From positions 8,892 through 72,891 of the forward strand of contig NZ_ACGK02000005.1 in the NCBI RefSeq assembly GCF_000159235.2: a stretch of 64,000 nt of DNA. Direction: 5' to 3'. The DNA comes from Fannyhessea vaginae DSM 15829 (GTDB lineage Bacteria > Actinomycetota > Coriobacteriia > Coriobacteriales > Atopobiaceae). The position numbers were made by a program, and so were the translations under genes. This document shows positions 53,487 through 63,523 of this stretch, one piece after another. Below the pieces are notes generated by a model that worked only from the letters and a program-made list of their open reading frames with translations, ran no database searches and was not told the DNA's origin. Within the stretch, counting starts at the first letter, position 1. The number at the start of each line of letters is the position of its first letter.

Positions 53487-55877
53487 TTACAACATGCGCT
53501 TCATTTCGTTTCCTCCTTCACCCGGAAGAATACGACGTGCGTCAAAAACAGCTTGTACACGTTTTACACTTGCAAAGAGCGCAGGCAAACGTGAGGCGTC
53601 AGAAATTGCCAGCAAAAAGCGCATCCTCACCAATCCATGAGATGAGGTTTGCGTTGCTGCAGATAAAATATTACTTCCTGCATCGCATAAACTTGAAGTA
53701 ATATCCTTGAGCAACCCCATACGATCGGTTGCTTCAACCACAATTTCAACTTGAAACTCTGTTGCGCCCGTTGTATCCCATGCAACTTCTATCATACGCT
53801 CGGGGTGAGCGTCCAGCCCTTTTTTATTAGGACACGAGCAACGATGAACAGAGACGCCACGTCCACGCGTTACAAAGCCCACGATCTCGTCACCAGCCAC
53901 AGGATTGCAACAATGCGCAAGATGTACCAATAAATCGGGATCGCCCTTAACAACAACGCCGCAGTTTGCCTGTTTGCGTTTTTTACGATATTGCTCAAAT
54001 TTTTGTACCGCAAGCGGCAAATCTTGTTCGATAGCAATTTTTTGTTCAGCATGTTTGGCAACAACTTGGGCATGAACAGCGTCAGTGCCTTCGATAGCAA
54101 TTTCGATTTTATTAGCAACTTGTTTGGTAGAAATTTTTCCCGTTCCAAGTGCTGCTAACAAATCTTCTACGCGCACAAAATCAAACTGGCTCACCACGTC
54201 TTCAAGTGCTTTGGTAACACGCAATGTTGAAATGCCGTAGCCTTTTTTACGCAGCTCATGAGCCAAATCCACACGACCCGCTTCGGCATCATCGGTGCGT
54301 GACAATGCAGAAAAGTACTTTCGTACTTTAGCTTTTGCAGAAGGAGTTACTACAATATTGAGCCAGTCATGGCTAGGTTTTGCGTTTTTATTGGTAAGCA
54401 CTTCAATGCGGTCGCCGTTGCGCAAACGATACGTAAGCGGCACAACTGATCCGTTAACTTTTGCACCTACGCAATGATTTCCCACTTCTGTATGTACCGA
54501 ATAGGCAAAGTCCAGAGGCGTTGAATCTCGACGCAAGCTTACAACCTCGCCTTTTGGCGTAAATACAAAGATTTCGTCCTCAAAAAGATCAAGACGCAAG
54601 TTGTGCATAAATTCATGCGGATCTTCTAGGTCTTCATCAACTGCCCAGTCGAGGCTTCGGCGAATCCAGTTTATCTGCGAGTCAATTTCTTCTTCATCGC
54701 GCGACATTTTACCTGTACTGCTACCGTTTTTCTTGTACAGCCAATGTGCCGCGATACCATATTCTGCCTGGTCGTGCATTTCAAACGTTCTAATTTGGAT
54801 CTCAATAGGACGCGCGTCTACACCTACAACTGTTGTATGAAGCGAACGGTAACCATTAGGCTTAGGCATAGCAATATAGTCTTTAAACCTACCAGGCAAA
54901 GGATGCCAAATCGTATGCACTGCACCAAGCGCTAAATAACAGTCGCCCACCGATTTGGTAAGCACACGAATGGCAACGAGGTCATAAATATCATTAAAGC
55001 TTTTATCTTTTCTCAGCATTTTTTGATAAATTGACCACAGATGTTTTGGACGACCTTGAATCTGAAAATCACTTATACCAACTTTGTGTAATTCTTGTTC
55101 AAGCATATGGATTGTACTGGTAATATTTTGTTCACGTTGCGCACGTGTTTCTTGCACCATAAGTGCAACATGCTCATATTCATCGTGTTCAAGATACAAA
55201 AATGCTAAATCTTCGAGCTCCCACTTAATAGAGCTGATACCGAGCCTATCCGCCAAAGGCGCATAAACATCCATGGTTTCGCGCGCTTTAAAGTTTCGAC
55301 GATGGGGCGGAAGCGCAGCAAGCGTGCGCATATTGTGCAAACGATCGGCAAGTTTAATGATGATAACGCGAATGTCTTTAGACATTGCCAAAAACATTTT
55401 ACGCAGGTTAAGAGCTTGTTTTTCATCCATTGAACTTACTTCAATGGAAGTGAGCTTAGTTACACCGTCTACCAGATCCATAACGGTCTCGCCAAAAAGA
55501 TTGCGTATGTCATCGAGCGTTGCAGACGTATCCTCAACCGTGTCATGCAAAAGCGCAGCACAAATTGAGTCTTCGTCCATATGCAAATCTTTTGCCAAAA
55601 TAAAGGCAACTTCTACGGGATGGTTAATGTAAGGCTCACCTGATTGGCGCATTTGCTTTTTATGGTAGGTAGATGCAAAATCATACGCTTCATCTAAACG
55701 TTTAACCGCGTCAAAGCCCAAATAGTGCGCACAAATCGAACGAAGCGGACGCCAATTGTCTGCTTGCGGAACACCAGCTTTTCTTACATACGGCTCTAGC
55801 TGCCCCTCATTTGACCCAGGCGCATCCGCATGACTTAGTTGCGCTGGATCCTGCTTGTTATTCTTAACATTATTCAT
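53487..55877 (-). CDS. relA: Bifunctional (p)ppGpp synthetase/hydrolase RelA/SpoT
   Basis: Makes and breaks the stringent-response alarmone (p)ppGpp. The 796-residue protein has an HD hydrolase domain (HPVEVAFILAKDLHMD, then HDTVEDT), a synthetase domain with KPNGYRSLHTTVVG and FEMHDQAEYGIAAHW, a TGS domain starting near FVFTPKGEVVSL, and a C-terminal ACT domain (VEIVVEATDRMGLLKDIT). The intact HD residues suggest a bifunctional Rel. The start at 55877 overlaps the end of the recJ/recQ gene by eight bases (55870-55877), implying coupling. Confidence 0.97.
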   Translation of the reverse strand: MNNVKNNKQDPAQLSHADAPGSNEGQLEPYVRKAGVPQADNWRPLRSICAHYLGFDAVKRLDEAYDFASTYHKKQMRQSGEPYINHPVEVAFILAKDLHMDEDSICAALLHDTVEDTSATLDDIRNLFGETVMDLVDGVTKLTSIEVSSMDEKQALNLRKMFLAMSKDIRVIIIKLADRLHNMRTLAALPPHRRNFKARETMDVYAPLADRLGISSIKWELEDLAFLYLEHDEYEHVALMVQETRAQREQNITSTIHMLEQELHKVGISDFQIQGRPKHLWSIYQKMLRKDKSFNDIYDLVAIRVLTKSVGDCYLALGAVHTIWHPLPGRFKDYIAMPKPNGYRSLHTTVVGVDARPIEIQIRTFEMHDQAEYGIAAHWLYKKNGSSTGKMSRDEEEIDSQINWIRRSLDWAVDEDLEDPHEFMHNLRLDLFEDEIFVFTPKGEVVSLRRDSTPLDFAYSVHTEVGNHCVGAKVNGSVVPLTYRLRNGDRIEVLTNKNAKPSHDWLNIVVTPSAKAKVRKYFSALSRTDDAEAGRVDLAHELRKKGYGISTLRVTKALEDVVSQFDFVRVEDLLAALGTGKISTKQVANKIEIAIEGTDAVHAQVVAKHAEQKIAIEQDLPLAVQKFEQYRKKRKQANCGVVVKGDPDLLVHLAHCCNPVAGDEIVGFVTRGRGVSVHRCSCPNKKGLDAHPERMIEVAWDTTGATEFQVEIVVEATDRMGLLKDITSSLCDAGSNILSAATQTSSHGLVRMRFLLAISDASRLPALFASVKRVQAVFDARRILPGEGGNEMKRML

Positions 55878-58800
55878 GAGCAACTCTTTCGTCTACAATG
55901 TTCCCAAATGCAGGAAGGATAGGTTTTTGAACACGAGCGAGCATCTCGGCGCGCGTTGCCGCGTGTGCCCACGCACTCATTTGATCAAACTCTTCCCACA
56001 TACGCAAGCCTTCAACATAGCGTATCGACTTCTCAAGCATAACAGGAATCGTGGGTAAAGTGTCTGATAAATCAAATATATCAGCATGATTAAAGGTAAG
56101 TGTTACACGCTGTAGGGCAACATCGGCTTGAGAAAGGGTATGCGCGTTGTAATCAATAAGCTTCAATTCTTTAAAAATCTGCAAAGCAGCTTCGATGGTA
56201 GACACACTATATGCAGGTGCATGCCCCTTTTCTTTTTGCGTGCGAGCGTGAAGTACTTCGTTTGTGCGCTCTGTACGAGCGCACTCAGAATCGGATTTTT
56301 CACATGCGACTGAACTACAAGATGCGCCATGTGAACGGGAAATATCACACCAAGTTGTGGCGTCTTGTACGTCTTTAAGCAAAACAGTTACGGTGGCTAC
56401 GGTAGCGTCCTCATCGTGGGAGTCTTTGGGCAATACCTTGGAAGCCACCCCTTTTCGCGCGGTTTGCACAAGTGCTGTATAAATGCACTGCAAATCATCT
56501 GCACAAGGAGCAGTTGTAGACAAGATATATCGTGCAGAAGCAATATCGTGTTTGGTGTAGAGAGCATAAATTTCAGATGGTTTATGATCTCTTCCAGCGC
56601 GCCCACTCATCTGATTAAAATCGTGCGCAGTAAAGGGCATATTATACAGAACAACACGGCGAATATCAGAAATATTAACTCCCTCGCCAAAAGCACTGGT
56701 AGCTATAACTGCAATAAGATCACCTGCGCGAAAAGCCGTTTGCACTTGTACGCGCACATCTCGCGATAAACCAGCATGGTAAAACGCAATTTGTGGTGCA
56801 AATTCAGGTAGACGATGACGCAAAATATGCACAAGCTGCAAAGCTTTTATACGGGAATTAACATACACAACAGTTTTTTCGCCGTCGGCAATAAGGTTAA
56901 CCAATATCTCGTCACGATTGCTGGCGTTGCGTCTATCAATAATATCTAAATTAGAGCGCTGGGAATCGTCCAAAATAACATGCTGTGCACGTATGTGTGC
57001 AAGTCGTAAAATCTCACGAGCACAATCGGTAGAAACCGTTGCGCTGACTGCCAAGGTAACGGGATTACCAAGCACGTCAAGTACCTGCGGCATACAACTA
57101 TATGCGCTGCGTGTACCACGCTTTGCTTCGGCCATATGATGAGCTTCATCAAACACAACAAAAGCAGTAGTACCTGCAAACTCGTGCGCGTGAAGTGCCA
57201 AAAACTCGGGCGTGGTCATTACAATATCGCAGGTTCCATCTTTAATATGTTGATAGATCTCTAAACGCTTTGACTGGGGCGTTTCTCCGTTAAGTACGCA
57301 AACGCGCACGCCAAATTTTGAGCACACATCACTTATATGATAGCTTTGATCGTTTACAAGGGCGCGCAACGGATACACAAAAATGCTTAAACCCTTACGT
57401 TTAATTGCACACATACATGCAAACAGCTGAAAAATCAAAGATTTTCCTCGACCGGTTGCCATAACGCACAAACAGTTGTTGTTGTGCCTAAGCATGTTAA
57501 GCGCATATGCTTGAACAGGCAGGAGCGCATGGTCACCGATGAGTTGTGTCCGCAAAAAGTTTTCAAGCTCATCATCAGTTTTTTGCTCAAGTTCGCGTCT
57601 CAATGCCAGCGACTCATGATTAAGCTCACTATCAAGCTCTCTTTGAGGAAGGCTCAGCCGAGAAAACGCACAGGTATCGCAATGTGCATGTTTGGTATCC
57701 TGTTTGCGAACAATAATATCTTTAATCATGAGCTTAGGCTTAACGCGACCTTGCCAAACCTCATTAACAGGGTTAAAGACAATATCACAGGTGTCGTGTA
57801 ACGACATAAGATTTTGAATATGAGATGCCTTAAAAACAATGGACGAGAGGCGCACTTTGTGCTGCTGTGCAACAAAGCGCATATGATTATTATGAGCGCC
57901 AACACGCATTTTATTGCGCATTTCAATGTTGTGAGCTGCAAAAATTGGACGCTCGTTGCCCGATCCAAAAGGTTGCAACATTTCTAAAGAATCAAGATCT
58001 GATACGGTAATTTCGGACAAATCAACTGGTATAACCAGTTCACGTGGTGCATACAACGCCGAGGCAGGCAAAGCGTCGATCGTGCGTTCAACGTGTTGGA
58101 TTATGGTAGGAAGAATATCAGGCGAACACGTAAATCCTACTGCTGCAGCATGTCCACCAAAACGAATAAGCTGCGATCCAAACCTCTCAACAACGTCAAA
58201 AAGATTAACGTTGCCAACGCTTCTTCCCGAACATTTTGCACTACCTTGGGCAATTGAGCACGCAAACGCGGGCAATTCATAAGCACGCGCAAGACGAGAA
58301 GCCACAATGCCTATAACGCCTTCATTCCATTGCGAACTTGAAACAAATATTACATGTTTTTGCTGCTTAACCACATCTTTTGCCTGTTCAAATGCTTCAT
58401 CGCAAGCCTTTTTCTCAAGATTTCTACGGCAAATATTTAATTCTTCAAGCTCATTTGCATACGTATATGCTTCACTTAAACTTTGTGCCTGCAACAAATT
58501 ATATGCTGTTTGAACACGATCAAGCCTTCCTGCAGCGTTAAGGCGTGGAATCAAAGAACTTGCGAGCTCCTCGGGCATCGTGGCATGAATATCAATTCCG
58601 CACACACGAGCAAGAGCACTTAAGCCCAAACGGCTTGACGCACGAATACAACGAATACCTTCGGTAACTAAAGCGCGATTTTCTGGGGTAAGCTTTACAC
58701 GATCGGAAATAGTTCCAAGCGTTGCCACATCAAGATAATCTTTCCATAGATAAGGCTTACCGTATGCAGCACCAAGCACATCAACAAGCTTAAGCGCAAC

Positions 58801-59412
58801 ACCTGCGCCAGCAAGTTCGAATGATGCGCACGATGGGTTAAGCTTTGGATTTGCGGTGGGAACCACGGGAAGCGTTTGCGAAGTGGGTTCGTGGTGGTCG
58901 GTAATAACCACATCTACACCATGCTGAATACTATATAAGCACTGCTCATGTGCATCAATACCGTTATCAACGGTAATAATAAGATTGGGGTTATACGCCG
59001 CTACAAGACGGTCAAACGCAGCCTTAGAAAGGCTATAGCCCTCATGAACGCGGCTTGGAATAAACGGATACACGCATGCGCCAAGCGTTTTAAGTGCATC
59101 GGTTAAGAGTGCTGTTGCACATATACCGTCTACATCAAAATCACCAAACACCACAATACGCTCATGTGAATCAAGCGCATGCTGAACGCGGTCTGCCACG
59201 GCTGCTAAACCTGGAATAAAGAGCGGATTTACCCAATCACGTTCAAGCGAAGCAATTAAAAAGCGTTCGATCTGTTCTTGTGTAGTATAGCCGCGCGATA
59301 CCAAAACACGCGCAACAAGCCGAGGCAATCTGCACGTGTTTATAAGCTTATCTTCAAGCTCAAGATCTCTGGATAACAGTTGCCAGCGATTATGTTGCGT
59401 TGAACCAATCAT
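55870..59412 (-). CDS. recJ: RecJ single-strand exonuclease fused to a RecQ-like helicase
   Basis: Fusion protein of 1180 residues for DNA repair. The first part is RecJ: DFDVDG (91-96), DNGIDAHE (149-156), TDHHEP (171-176), a DHHA1 segment WNEGVIGIVASRLAR and GGHAAAVGF, and an OB-type domain to about residue 565. The second is a superfamily-2 helicase: Walker A MATGRGKS (651-658), DEAH (about 755), SATVS and motif VI QMSGRAGRD (about 934-942). After about residue 1020 comes a unique C-terminal region. The fusion would couple unwinding to 5'-3' digestion. The ends overlap relA by eight bases; secF lies 11 bases upstream. Confidence 0.93.
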   Translation of the reverse strand: MIGSTQHNRWQLLSRDLELEDKLINTCRLPRLVARVLVSRGYTTQEQIERFLIASLERDWVNPLFIPGLAAVADRVQHALDSHERIVVFGDFDVDGICATALLTDALKTLGACVYPFIPSRVHEGYSLSKAAFDRLVAAYNPNLIITVDNGIDAHEQCLYSIQHGVDVVITDHHEPTSQTLPVVPTANPKLNPSCASFELAGAGVALKLVDVLGAAYGKPYLWKDYLDVATLGTISDRVKLTPENRALVTEGIRCIRASSRLGLSALARVCGIDIHATMPEELASSLIPRLNAAGRLDRVQTAYNLLQAQSLSEAYTYANELEELNICRRNLEKKACDEAFEQAKDVVKQQKHVIFVSSSQWNEGVIGIVASRLARAYELPAFACSIAQGSAKCSGRSVGNVNLFDVVERFGSQLIRFGGHAAAVGFTCSPDILPTIIQHVERTIDALPASALYAPRELVIPVDLSEITVSDLDSLEMLQPFGSGNERPIFAAHNIEMRNKMRVGAHNNHMRFVAQQHKVRLSSIVFKASHIQNLMSLHDTCDIVFNPVNEVWQGRVKPKLMIKDIIVRKQDTKHAHCDTCAFSRLSLPQRELDSELNHESLALRRELEQKTDDELENFLRTQLIGDHALLPVQAYALNMLRHNNNCLCVMATGRGKSLIFQLFACMCAIKRKGLSIFVYPLRALVNDQSYHISDVCSKFGVRVCVLNGETPQSKRLEIYQHIKDGTCDIVMTTPEFLALHAHEFAGTTAFVVFDEAHHMAEAKRGTRSAYSCMPQVLDVLGNPVTLAVSATVSTDCAREILRLAHIRAQHVILDDSQRSNLDIIDRRNASNRDEILVNLIADGEKTVVYVNSRIKALQLVHILRHRLPEFAPQIAFYHAGLSRDVRVQVQTAFRAGDLIAVIATSAFGEGVNISDIRRVVLYNMPFTAHDFNQMSGRAGRDHKPSEIYALYTKHDIASARYILSTTAPCADDLQCIYTALVQTARKGVASKVLPKDSHDEDATVATVTVLLKDVQDATTWCDISRSHGASCSSVACEKSDSECARTERTNEVLHARTQKEKGHAPAYSVSTIEAALQIFKELKLIDYNAHTLSQADVALQRVTLTFNHADIFDLSDTLPTIPVMLEKSIRYVEGLRMWEEFDQMSAWAHAATRAEMLARVQKPILPAFGNIVDERVAHE

Positions 59413-59423
59413 AAGGCTCTCAA

Positions 59424-60398
59424 CTAACGATTACGAGCTACACTGTTAAGTTCGTCGTGATTAAGCTGTTGCGTATGACTTGCATATTTTTGCTCGATAC
59501 GAGCCCAACGCTTTTCGCGAGTTTTCCAAATAGCTAACAGCGGAGAAGCAACTCCAAAACTTGACCATGTACCCAAAATTTCTCCGATGAGCATAGCAAG
59601 CGCAAAGTCTTTAAGCGTTTGACCGCCAAGAACAAGCATAATTGCAACTGGTACCACAGAGGTGATCGTGGTGTTAATAGTACGAACAAATACTTCGTTA
59701 ATTGAGAAATTACAAATTTCATAATAGGTATGATGAATGCCATCGTGGAGATGTTTGGCGTTTTCGTCCATACGGTTAAATTCAACAACCGTATCGTAGA
59801 GTGAATATCCCATAATGGTCAAAAGTGCAGCTACCACGTTAGGCGTAATAGGCGTTTGAGTCCATGCATAAATTCCCAAAGTAATTACAAGGTCGTGAAT
59901 AAGCGCGATAACTGCGGTAATAGACATTTTGAATTCGTAACGAATTGAAACGTACACAATGATCAAAACAATTGCGATACAAAATGCAAAGGCAGACGCG
60001 CGCGTGATATCTTGACCCCAGTCAGGACCGATCGTAGTAACGGTATACGAATCGTCGGCAAGACCCAAGCTTTTTGCAGCAGCAGCAGCGTGAGCATTTG
60101 CAACTTCGGGGTTTGTGGTGTCAGAGCGCACCAAAAATCCTTGTGCTGCATCGGAAACACTGGTTTGAACAACGGGATCATTCTCCCCTGCTTGAAGCAG
60201 AGCGTCACGCATAGCAGCTATTGTTATAGAGCCCGTATCGTGAAAATCAATGGTAGTTCCGCCTTGAAATTCAATACCAAACACCAGGCCTTTAAGAACT
60301 AAGCCTACAACAGCTAACACTACCAACACGCTTGAAATGCTTAAGAACACACGACGGTGAGGGATAAAACTGATTTCTTTTCTAAAATGACTACGCAT
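59424..60398 (-). CDS. secF: Protein translocase subunit SecF
   Basis: Membrane subunit that uses the proton gradient to help Sec-dependent export. The start at 60398 follows GGAGG, giving 324 residues with a first membrane helix at about residues 20-40, a periplasmic/extracellular domain (EFQGGTTIDF, about 43-52), and five more helices with the SecF signature YSLYDTVVEFNRMDEN in the second half. It overlaps secD by eight bases (60391-60398). The family normally works as SecDF with SecYEG. Confidence 0.97.
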   Translation of the reverse strand: MRSHFRKEISFIPHRRVFLSISSVLVVLAVVGLVLKGLVFGIEFQGGTTIDFHDTGSITIAAMRDALLQAGENDPVVQTSVSDAAQGFLVRSDTTNPEVANAHAAAAAKSLGLADDSYTVTTIGPDWGQDITRASAFAFCIAIVLIIVYVSIRYEFKMSITAVIALIHDLVITLGIYAWTQTPITPNVVAALLTIMGYSLYDTVVEFNRMDENAKHLHDGIHHTYYEICNFSINEVFVRTINTTITSVVPVAIMLVLGGQTLKDFALAMLIGEILGTWSSFGVASPLLAIWKTREKRWARIEQKYASHTQQLNHDELNSVARNR

Positions 60399-61884
60399 GC
60401 TCAACACCTCCTTTTTGAGCAAGCTCGTCTCGTTTGCGCTGCGCCTCGTCTACATCTTGTGAAACACCCCAAAAACGAGGATGTTTTTCAATGGCATGAA
60501 GCGCGAGTAAGCGTAAAGCCGGAGCTTTAAAGAAAAACATGGTGGCAATATCACACACAATACCTAAGGCAAGTGTGAGACCAAAACCTTTCACGGCACC
60601 AACTGCAACAAAGAAAAGCGAAAGTGCCGTAACCATGGTAACAGCATCGGCGTCCAATGACGTCATAATTCCGTGCTTTGAACCCGAAACAGCTGCGTCT
60701 TTAATACGTTTGCCCATACGAATTTCTTCGCGGAAACGTTCAAGAACCAAGATAGAAGAATCGGCAGCCGATCCTGTAGTTAATACAATACCTGCAAGAC
60801 CAGGCAATGTAAGCGCAAACGCACCAAAATGAGAAAGCAGTGCTAAAAGGCCTAAATACAATACAGCAAAGACTGCTAAAGAACCCATCGTAAGCAAACC
60901 AAGTGCACGATAAAAGATAAACAGGTAAATAATAACAGCCACGGCTCCAACGGCAATTGCAAAAATGCCCTGATGCAGCGAATCTTGACCAAGCGTTGGA
61001 CCAACAACTCTACTTTCTGAGTAGCTAAGCTTAACGGGTAGCGAACCACTATCAAGCACGGTCTTAAGATCTTTTGCCTGCTGAAGTGTAAAGTTACCCG
61101 TAATGGAAACCTGACCGCCCGTGATTTCATTTTGAACCGCAGGGGCTGAATACACCTTTCCATCCAAGGTGATTGCAATACGACCCTTGGTAGGCGCCAG
61201 TTCGCGCGTGACATCAGCAAATTGCTTTGAACCCTCATCATCTAAGGAGATGTTAACAGAGTAGCCACCTTTTGCATTTTGCGTGCTTTGTTCTACCGAT
61301 GTTTTTACAATGTGAGAACCATCCAAAAATGAGGTATAGGTATTATCTTCAAGATCTACACCTTCGGTACCTGCTTGAAGCTTAAGTAATGCATCAGCGT
61401 CACCAATATCGTCTAAACGAACAAACTGCAGATTACCCGTTTGTCCAATCGTTTTAATAGCAGCTTTTGCATCGGTTGCGCCTGGAATTTGAACCAGAAT
61501 AGAGGTTGCACCTTGTTGCTGCACCGTTGTTTCGGAAGCGCCTAACGCATTCACACGCTTTTGAATAATATTGGTAGCGATTTGCATTTCCTCGGCCGAA
61601 GGGGTTGATCCATCGGGGCGCGAAGCGGTCATAATAACCGATACACCGCCTTGAATATCAAGACCCTTTGTGATTTTCTCACCAAGCGGTGTAAAACCAA
61701 TAATGGCAACTACCAGCACAATCACCAACAATACCAAGGAAGAGATCCAACGGCGTTGATGAGGTGTTATACGCGTTTTCCGCGAGAAATTTCTTCTACG
61801 CTGAGATGAGCCGCGCGAGATGTCCTGACCATTCCATCGTGCAAACCCCGAATGTTCTTGACGAGGTTTTATGTCTTTTATCAT
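60391..61884 (-). CDS. secD: Protein translocase subunit SecD
   Basis: Partner of SecF; 497 residues with the start at 61884 (MIKDIKPRQ) after AAAGAGA. It has a basic cytoplasmic N-terminus (about 1-40, RRRNFSRKTRITPHQRR), a first helix, the P1 domain with GLDIQGGVSVIM, and a six-helix RND-type membrane domain with TTGSAADSSILVLERFREEIRMGK. Complete and of usual length. First of the secD-secF pair, with recJ/recQ following, so export and repair genes may share a transcript. Confidence 0.97.
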   Translation of the reverse strand: MIKDIKPRQEHSGFARWNGQDISRGSSQRRRNFSRKTRITPHQRRWISSLVLLVIVLVVAIIGFTPLGEKITKGLDIQGGVSVIMTASRPDGSTPSAEEMQIATNIIQKRVNALGASETTVQQQGATSILVQIPGATDAKAAIKTIGQTGNLQFVRLDDIGDADALLKLQAGTEGVDLEDNTYTSFLDGSHIVKTSVEQSTQNAKGGYSVNISLDDEGSKQFADVTRELAPTKGRIAITLDGKVYSAPAVQNEITGGQVSITGNFTLQQAKDLKTVLDSGSLPVKLSYSESRVVGPTLGQDSLHQGIFAIAVGAVAVIIYLFIFYRALGLLTMGSLAVFAVLYLGLLALLSHFGAFALTLPGLAGIVLTTGSAADSSILVLERFREEIRMGKRIKDAAVSGSKHGIMTSLDADAVTMVTALSLFFVAVGAVKGFGLTLALGIVCDIATMFFFKAPALRLLALHAIEKHPRFWGVSQDVDEAQRKRDELAQKGGVEHA

Positions 61885-62002
61885 AGTAGTCTCTTTCGTA
61901 ATCTTTGAGCACTCACACAAAATTATGTAAAGATATACAACGAAACTTAATTATAAACAAAAGTAGCTTAAATCTCATGGCAAACGAGTGCACAAATTAT
62001 AT

Positions 62003-63523
62003 TCAGACAACCGTAATTACTCTCGTTAAACCACAATCTTGATCGCTTTGTATTAGAGGACGTGATTGTATATAGAGAATATATTTTCCTTTTGTCTTAG
62101 GCTTCCAGGTAAAATCGGTCTCGCTGCTCCAGTCACGTATTACCTCGGTGGCAGTGGGATCATAATTTTTATATGCCCTGTACATAATATCGTAATTGGA
62201 TAAGTTTTCTTTAACTTTGCGCGCGACAATCCTAAATTCAGGAGTGATCTTGTCGTTGTGACATGAGTCAATATGTATGTTTTGCTCGCCATCTTGAGCA
62301 GAAATTGTGCACGAAACATGCTGAACTCCAGGATAGCTATTGCGACAATCCTCCCATTGATCATAACGGTAAAGCAGTTCGTTCATACGAGCATCAGGAT
62401 CTGTATTCGATAAAATATCAGCTACCAAAGCACTTACACGGTCAGCACCGCTGGAATTAAGGTGTTCCACATCGTAAAACTGTAGTAACGAAGGACGATA
62501 CTGATTATCTTTAACTAAGTTAAGATCTATGTACCGTGAACCATATTTTTGTGCTAGAGCCTCAAGCGGTTTCATCATAGAAGGATACACACCCTTGTCA
62601 TTTACAAACACAAAACTAGGATATGGCGTAATAACTGTGATGAGCTCAATATTGTGTTCCTTACAATACTTGCAAATTTCCTCATACGTTTTCATATGTT
62701 CGTCTGAAAGCTTGCCAAACTCAAAGGGCGTTAGCGTGCCTTTACCCAAATCAACACCATGGTCAAACCATTTAGTATTACTCGAGTAATTACCATATCC
62801 ATTTGCGTAATAATGCCAGGTATGATAATGAATAACAGAATCTGCAATTCGATCAGTTGAAGATAATCTTTGTGATAAATTGTTCAACGGATCAGATTTA
62901 CGATTGACATGATAACCCCACAGAACAGGGTAATTAAGGGAGTCACGCTTACCAAAATAATGAGGGTCAAAAACCGTTTGTGATACATCTTTTAGATAGT
63001 ACGGCAATGATAAGTCGCTTAAATAACCCGTTGAAAAAATGGCATGCCTTTTAAGATCAGTTTCGTTTGGGTCATCCCAAAGACTTTCATGGCGAAGCCC
63101 TAAAATAACGCGAGAAATTCCTCGTGTTTCGTGAGTTTTTTTAATGGCATGAAAGCTATCGTGCAAGCTTTGAAGTGGCACTGCAACGGTATAGGTAGTT
63201 GTATGAAGCTTATCATCCAAAATAGTAGGATTGATTGTACGTTCAGCATAAGACGATCCCGTAATAATAGTGTCAACATGAGAGGCTTTATTAAAGGCTT
63301 CCCATGAAATGAGCGACCATGATGAGTACGGAACAAACGCACACATTAAAGCTACATTGATAAGACAAAACACAATCATAAAAATCAGCGCGGCTACGCA
63401 ACGGCGAATAACACGCTGCTTAAACGAAAAAGAGGAAGTCTTTGATTGATCGTTTTTCAAGGAGGCACACGCAACCTGAGAAATGCTCGTATCAGTGTGG
63501 TGTGTGAGTTTAGTAATTGGCAT
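62003..63523 (-). CDS. SGNH-like hydrolase, MBOAT partner (DltD/AlgJ-like)
   Basis: Membrane-anchored protein of 506 residues with one helix (about 42-63) and an extracellular SGNH-like domain: block I TGSSYAERT (Ser90/Ser91), and the late Asp-x-x-His pair in YDVEHLNSSGA near residue 356. Such proteins pair with MBOAT acyltransferases to O-acylate cell-envelope polymers, like DltB-DltD or AlgI-AlgJ/X. Its start overlaps the end of the MBOAT gene by 14 bases. The C-terminal about 110 residues look like a separate beta-rich domain. The acylated polymer is unknown. Confidence 0.8.
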   Translation of the reverse strand: MPITKLTHHTDTSISQVACASLKNDQSKTSSFSFKQRVIRRCVAALIFMIVFCLINVALMCAFVPYSSWSLISWEAFNKASHVDTIITGSSYAERTINPTILDDKLHTTTYTVAVPLQSLHDSFHAIKKTHETRGISRVILGLRHESLWDDPNETDLKRHAIFSTGYLSDLSLPYYLKDVSQTVFDPHYFGKRDSLNYPVLWGYHVNRKSDPLNNLSQRLSSTDRIADSVIHYHTWHYYANGYGNYSSNTKWFDHGVDLGKGTLTPFEFGKLSDEHMKTYEEICKYCKEHNIELITVITPYPSFVFVNDKGVYPSMMKPLEALAQKYGSRYIDLNLVKDNQYRPSLLQFYDVEHLNSSGADRVSALVADILSNTDPDARMNELLYRYDQWEDCRNSYPGVQHVSCTISAQDGEQNIHIDSCHNDKITPEFRIVARKVKENLSNYDIMYRAYKNYDPTATEVIRDWSSETDFTWKPKTKGKYILYIQSRPLIQSDQDCGLTRVITVV

